Shown: in pieces, positions 5,859-10,068 of the stretch
How positions within the stretch are numbered: position 1 is the stretch's first letter
How the letters are laid out: each line of letters begins with the position of its first letter
Assembly: GCA_020846515.1 (NCBI GenBank)
Contig: JADLDX010000251.1
Span: 1 to 10,068, forward strand
Origin: Pirellulaceae bacterium
GTDB lineage: Bacteria; Planctomycetota; Planctomycetia; Pirellulales; Pirellulaceae
DNA length: 10,068 nt
Reading direction: 5' to 3'
Notes under the pieces: generated by a model
What the model was told of the DNA's origin: nothing
Database searches by the model: none
What the model saw: only the letters and a program-made list of their open reading frames with translations
Program-made: the position numbers and the translations under genes

Positions 5859-8800
5859 ATGCTTTGCCTTCCAAGGATTGCTCGGTTTGCTTTGGTCATC
5901 GCGTTGTGTTGTTCGTCGCCACGACTGGTCAGCCCTTGCGGCGCGCAGACGAACGACGCATTACCGGAGCGTCTACCTGGTTTGGTCGCGGCCTTCAAAA
6001 CCGCCGATGGTTCCGCCATTCGCCGCACGGATCAAACTCTACAGCAACGGTGGGCAACAGCTGCGGAGTTTGACCAGCGACTGGTCGGCAGCGACACGCT
6101 GAGCGTGACGTGGACAGGCTGGCTGGATACCAGAACGGCTGGTCAGTACAAATTCTCGATTTATGGCAGCGGCAGCTTTACACTTTCGCTGGCTGATCAG
6201 GTGTTGATTCGCGGTGATACGTCCGAGCCCAAGTGGTTTTCCAGTCAAGCGTTGGAGTTGCCCTTTGGTCTGCAAGCCATCAAACTAGACTACCGCAGTA
6301 CTGACTCGGCAGGTTCTAAATCCTCCGGTTCTAAATCAGCCGGTGAAGTTCGGCTGTATTGGGAAGGACCTGGCTTTCAGCTCGAGCCGATCACGGAACG
6401 TTATCTCGTTCATCAGTCAAGTGAAACCGGCGATGACGCATTTGAACGCGGTCGAGCGTTGGCGCACGGTCTGCGCTGTGTGGCTTGTCACCAATCGCCT
6501 TCGGGCCAGAATGCCTTGCCCGGTCCGGCACTGACCGCGCTCAATGGCAATCTGAACCGGGAATGGTTGGTCAATTGGCTGACATCCGCGTCGAACCGCG
6601 AAAACGCAAAGCCGAATGATTCAGCGAGTGATGACCCACTGCGCGATGATGAAGTGACTCGGCGAATGCCGCACATTGGGCTCAGCCCACAAGATGCGGC
6701 CGACATTGCCGCCGCCCTATTCTCAGCCTCGCAGAAACTCTCCACGGAAAAGCCGCCCAAGAGCACAGAGGAGAAAACAGGGGAGAAAGAGGTCAAAGGC
6801 AAATCCAAGACACCCAGACGTACCCAACCCGACGCATCTCAAGGCGCTGTGGCCTTCTCCACTCGTGGTTGCCTGGCCTGTCACTCCGTCGCCTCACAAG
6901 AGATCGGTCTGCGCGATCCGGATGACGATACCAGTTACTTACCCCACGCTCGTCAACAATACTTGATGCATCAACTATTTGGCGGTGGTGATTTGAGCCG
7001 CGTTGGCGAGAAACGTCCCCAGCATTTCTTCGCGCGCTGGCTGGCTGAACCCCAACGTATTAACGCTGCCCATCGCATGCCACTGACTGAACTATCTGCT
7101 CTGGAACGCGAGGATATTGCCCTCTACTTGAGCAGCCCCTCGACCGCTAACCCATCATCCAAGGCAGAGCCAGACTCAAAGAAGTCAGACTCAAAGGAGC
7201 CAGCTTCGAAGGAGTCAGCCTCAAAGGAGTCAACCCAGGAACGCCAGGCCAAGGGCGATGCGCAGCGCGGTCACACGCTGCTGACACAGCATCGTTGTGT
7301 CGCGTGTCACACGTTGCCGACGAGCATTAAGGCTGAGCAGCCGAAACTCACGGTGCTGACGGCCAACAGTCAATGGGAGTCGGGTTGCTTAACGACTGCG
7401 GACTCCAAGAATTTCCGCCCGGGATTCGAGTTGAGCTCGGGCCAACGTCGCGCGCTGAAGACCTATTGGACCAGCTTCAAAGCTACTGCGCCGCAGACGG
7501 ATCGACCTTCAGAGTCCCAGCCGCAGCCGTTGCCGGCCGAACTGGTAATGGCTGAGCGTAATTGCTTGTCTTGCCATGCGCGCCATGCGACACAAGGGCT
7601 CGCGCCCGCGGCGACAGCCATGGTCGGACTTAACCGTGATTTGGCGGCTCGACTACCGGCCCTGCTCCCACCGTCGCTGACCGGTGTGGGTGACAAGTTG
7701 CATGATCAGGCGCTGGCCGCCGCCATTGCGCGTCAAGGCGAGCCGCACCGACCATGGTTGGAAGTGCGCATGCCCAAGTATCAACTTCCACCGGCCGAGC
7801 TATCGACGCTGGTGTCGCATCTGGTCAGTCGCGATCGCATTCCTGATTTGCCGGCCAAACCCAATGAGGCGTTGGCCGATGATGTGGTGACGCGCGCGGC
7901 GGCCGGACGCCTGGTCACATCGGATGGTTTCGGTTGTCAGAGCTGCCATCAAATCGGTAAACAACCGCCGCCCACCGTAGCGCTCAACGCGCGTGGCACC
8001 GATTTGACGATGATGGGCCAGCGTATTCGGCGGACTTGGTTCGATCGCTGGGTACGCAACCCGGTGCGTATTGTGCCACGCATGGAGATGCCGGCAATTC
8101 AATTGCCCGTCCATGGCGTGCTGGGCAATGACCTGTCGCGTCAATTGGACGCAGTGTGGGAGATGCTCAACACACCAGGCTTTCAACCGCCCACGCCGGC
8201 GCCAGTGCGTGTGGTCCGAGGCCACAATCAAGCCGGGGTAAGCGAACCGGCCTACGTGCTGACCGATGTCCTGGAGACGCCCGAGCGCAACTACTTGCGA
8301 CCATTCATCGTCGGCTTCCAGAATCGCCAAAACATGTTGATCGACTTTGAACGGGCCGAGCTCAGCCGCTGGTGGATTGGCGATACGGCCCGCGAATTGA
8401 CACGCGGCAAATCTTGGTACTGGGAATTAGGTGGTCAACCGCTAGCCGGTCAACTGGAGTCTCTCCTAAAAATAGCCGTGCTGGATTCCGCGGGCCAGCG
8501 CTGGGATACGAAAGCGCTCGAACAATTCGCCATCGAATTTGATCAACTCGAACACACCTCCAGCGGTCTGGTTTGGCGAGGACGTTGGCATATTGCTCGA
8601 CAAACCGATCGACGCACGATTCCGATTCAAATGCAGATGGAACCAGATGAATCGGGTCAGTCGTCAGGCCAAACGTCAGGCCAGTCTACTCGGCCCAAGG
8701 GTTTCACATGCGACTTGGCTGTCGATCTGCCCGACGGATATGGGTTGTTACTGGAATTAGATTCTCGCAGCGATGTCGATAAAGATGGGCCTGTTCAAAA

Positions 8801-10068
8801 CGGCCTGCGCGTCAAGCTCGATGCGCGTTCGGAGTTAGTAATCAGCAGCGATTCGGCGACCATCAGTCGTTGGAAAGATCAACCGTTGATCGCGCTGGCT
8901 AAAAGTTCTGCTGCGCGCACGCAGGTAAAACTGCGTTTTCAAACGGAGTGGCCAGTCGACGAAATACGTCGCGCTTCTGACACTCCATCAGGCACTGGTA
9001 GTGCGCCGTCGCTCGCCAACGGCACTGGATTGACTGGCGGAACAGCGCCGGCACCACAGGAACCTCGTCCAATCAAGGTTGTGCCGGGCTTCGATGGCTT
9101 GCAGTTGCCGCTGCCACGCGACGAGATGCCGACAGCCCTGTCGTGGCATCGCGGCGAACTGGTCATCGGTTCGTTGAAAGGGCGAGTCTGCATTGCACAT
9201 GACACAAATGGTGATGGTCTGGCTGATACCTGGGAGGCGATCAGCGATGATGTGCCTGCGCCGTATGGTGTCTTTGGACATGATGAAGGCGTGGACGTAC
9301 TGGCCAAGTATGGTTTGCTGCGTTTAACGAAGACCAGTGTGGCAGGTGCACCTTGGAAACTAACGACGGTGGCCGATGGTTGGGGTTACACGGCTGACTA
9401 CCATGACTGGGCAGTTGGCTTGCCTCGCGATCAAACGGGCAACTATTTTGTCGCGTTGCCTTGTCAACAAGATGACCGCACACCCAGTGCGGCTCGGCTG
9501 CGCGGTTCGATTCAGAAGTTGATTCCCACGACGCCTACCAGCGACAATCCGCGACTGTATCGACTGGAAACCTTTGCGGCTGGACAACGTTTTCCGATGG
9601 GATTGGCGTTTGATCGACAAGGTCGTTTATTCGCCACCGATAATCAAGGTAACTACAACCCATTTAATGAACTGAATCATATCCAAGCGGGTAAGCGCTA
9701 TGGTTTCATTAATAAACTTGAGAACCAGCCGGGCTTTAATCCGCCTTTGGAATCACCGGCCGTGAACTTGCCGCATCCGTGGACGCGCAGTGTGAATGGC
9801 ATTTGCTTCCTCAACACGCCCACCACGGCCAGCAAGCCTAATCGCTTTGGGCCTTTTGAAGGTCACTTGATCGGTTGTGAATACAACGGCTTGTCATTGA
9901 TCCGCATGAGTCTTCAAGAAGTCGACGGAGTGATGCAAGGTGCTGCCTACCTGTTTTCACGTCCGCCACAACCGGATGAACCCACGTTTGAAGGGCCAGT
10001 CGTCTGCGCGGTAGCACCCGAGGGTGACGTGTATGTGGGCAACATTCATGACAGCGGCTGGGGAGGCG
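5859..10068 (+). CDS. Secreted multiheme c-type cytochrome with PA14 domain and C-terminal beta-propeller (3' partial, at least 1403 aa)
   Basis: The frame is open from ATG 5859 to the window end; a stop at 5841 fixes the upstream limit. Residues 1-30 are a signal peptide (MLCLPRIARFALVIALCC...). A PA14 carbohydrate-binding-type domain spans about 48-178, ending in RLYWEGPGF. Five CxxCH heme sites follow at residues 207, 338, 480, 569 and 693 (CVACH, CLACH, CVACH, CLSCH, CQSCH). Distal Met candidates (RMP, RMEMP) follow sites 1, 2, 4 and 5 but not 3. Charged Lys/Ser/Glu linkers separate domains 1-2 and 2-3. Residues about 787-1060 form a beta-rich region of unclear family. From about 1069 a six-bladed propeller like those of soluble PQQ glucose/sorbosone dehydrogenases begins, with a calcium-type DTNGDGLAD loop (1115-1123), YHDW (1181) and FPMGLAFDRQGRLFATDNQG (from 1245). 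It is likely a periplasmic dehydrogenase delivering electrons to its own hemes; the substrate is unknown. No Shine-Dalgarno. Confidence 0.9.
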   Translation, partial: MLCLPRIARFALVIALCCSSPRLVSPCGAQTNDALPERLPGLVAAFKTADGSAIRRTDQTLQQRWATAAEFDQRLVGSDTLSVTWTGWLDTRTAGQYKFSIYGSGSFTLSLADQVLIRGDTSEPKWFSSQALELPFGLQAIKLDYRSTDSAGSKSSGSKSAGEVRLYWEGPGFQLEPITERYLVHQSSETGDDAFERGRALAHGLRCVACHQSPSGQNALPGPALTALNGNLNREWLVNWLTSASNRENAKPNDSASDDPLRDDEVTRRMPHIGLSPQDAADIAAALFSASQKLSTEKPPKSTEEKTGEKEVKGKSKTPRRTQPDASQGAVAFSTRGCLACHSVASQEIGLRDPDDDTSYLPHARQQYLMHQLFGGGDLSRVGEKRPQHFFARWLAEPQRINAAHRMPLTELSALEREDIALYLSSPSTANPSSKAEPDSKKSDSKEPASKESASKESTQERQAKGDAQRGHTLLTQHRCVACHTLPTSIKAEQPKLTVLTANSQWESGCLTTADSKNFRPGFELSSGQRRALKTYWTSFKATAPQTDRPSESQPQPLPAELVMAERNCLSCHARHATQGLAPAATAMVGLNRDLAARLPALLPPSLTGVGDKLHDQALAAAIARQGEPHRPWLEVRMPKYQLPPAELSTLVSHLVSRDRIPDLPAKPNEALADDVVTRAAAGRLVTSDGFGCQSCHQIGKQPPPTVALNARGTDLTMMGQRIRRTWFDRWVRNPVRIVPRMEMPAIQLPVHGVLGNDLSRQLDAVWEMLNTPGFQPPTPAPVRVVRGHNQAGVSEPAYVLTDVLETPERNYLRPFIVGFQNRQNMLIDFERAELSRWWIGDTARELTRGKSWYWELGGQPLAGQLESLLKIAVLDSAGQRWDTKALEQFAIEFDQLEHTSSGLVWRGRWHIARQTDRRTIPIQMQMEPDESGQSSGQTSGQSTRPKGFTCDLAVDLPDGYGLLLELDSRSDVDKDGPVQNGLRVKLDARSELVISSDSATISRWKDQPLIALAKSSAARTQVKLRFQTEWPVDEIRRASDTPSGTGSAPSLANGTGLTGGTAPAPQEPRPIKVVPGFDGLQLPLPRDEMPTALSWHRGELVIGSLKGRVCIAHDTNGDGLADTWEAISDDVPAPYGVFGHDEGVDVLAKYGLLRLTKTSVAGAPWKLTTVADGWGYTADYHDWAVGLPRDQTGNYFVALPCQQDDRTPSAARLRGSIQKLIPTTPTSDNPRLYRLETFAAGQRFPMGLAFDRQGRLFATDNQGNYNPFNELNHIQAGKRYGFINKLENQPGFNPPLESPAVNLPHPWTRSVNGICFLNTPTTASKPNRFGPFEGHLIGCEYNGLSLIRMSLQEVDGVMQGAAYLFSRPPQPDEPTFEGPVVCAVAPEGDVYVGNIHDSGWGG
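6312..6337. repeat. 11-bp direct repeat with 15-bp period inside the PA14 domain
   Basis: GGTTCTAAATC occurs at 6312-6322 and 6327-6337. In frame it gives a doubled G-S-K-S in a loop just before the last PA14 strand. It resembles a recent in-frame slippage duplication. Confidence 0.6.
7173..7232. repeat. Four imperfect 15-bp tandem repeats coding a Ser-Lys-Glu linker
   Basis: Four in-frame 15-bp units (7173, 7188, 7203, 7218) encode DSKKS, DSKEP, ASKES, ASKES (residues 439-458). They form the linker between the second and third cytochrome domains. Copy number changes would only alter linker length, so the locus may vary between strains. Confidence 0.75.

Noticed and set aside
5746..6102. Plus-strand frame of 118 codons over the start of the multiheme gene
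   Set aside because: It lies in another frame from the signal peptide plus PA14 coding sequence and shows no domain features.
7800..8330. Minus-strand open frame of 176 codons inside the multiheme gene
   Set aside because: It is antisense to the fourth and fifth cytochrome domains, is rich in His/Arg/Trp as expected from antisense of such a gene, and has no recognisable motif.

Overview
The window looks like chromosomal DNA from a planctomycete, most likely of the Pirellulaceae (Rhodopirellula/Blastopirellula-like) type. This is an inference from gene content. There is a very large secreted cytochrome c protein that combines a PA14 domain with a beta-propeller, a ceramidase-like secreted hydrolase, a glycine/cysteine-rich secreted protein, mostly absent Shine-Dalgarno sites, and an intergenic imperfect palindrome built on GGCGCAAGCC.

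Layout, left to right. (1) 1-255, minus: the N-terminus of a membrane-anchored protein of unknown function, cut by the window edge. (2) 256-538: a structured gap with three hairpins and a clear minus-strand intrinsic terminator only about 30 bp before the start codon of gene 1. (3) 539-1195, minus: a 218-residue secreted Cys/Gly/Ala/Pro-rich protein with a strong ribosome binding site. (4) 1196-1725: a divergent region with two abutting inverted repeats, one of them a plus-strand terminator-like hairpin, and a perfect 12-bp tandem repeat holding two TTGCGCAA palindromes. (5) 1726-2514, plus: a classical short-chain dehydrogenase. (6) 2532-2675: an imperfect palindromic repeat element between convergent genes. 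(7) 2688-4073, minus: a secreted protein of the neutral/alkaline ceramidase family. (8) 4074-4261: a divergent promoter gap. (9) 4262-5713, plus: a sodium:solute symporter. (10) 5859 to the window end, plus: at least 1403 residues of a secreted protein with PA14, five CxxCH heme sites and a beta-propeller, running off the right edge.

The ceramidase-like enzyme, symporter and multiheme protein are neighbours, with the last two co-oriented. A plausible but unproven reading is extracytoplasmic breakdown of an organic substrate, uptake of a product, and periplasmic oxidation feeding electrons to c-hemes. Nothing in the sequence identifies the substrate.

No tRNA, rRNA, CRISPR array, transposase or phage gene was seen. 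No defence or otherwise new multi-gene system is evident. The items most worth a second look are the cysteine-rich secreted protein, the heme 3 domain without a methionine ligand, the apparent loss of the catalytic serine in the ceramidase-like protein, and the structured RNA region at 286-491.
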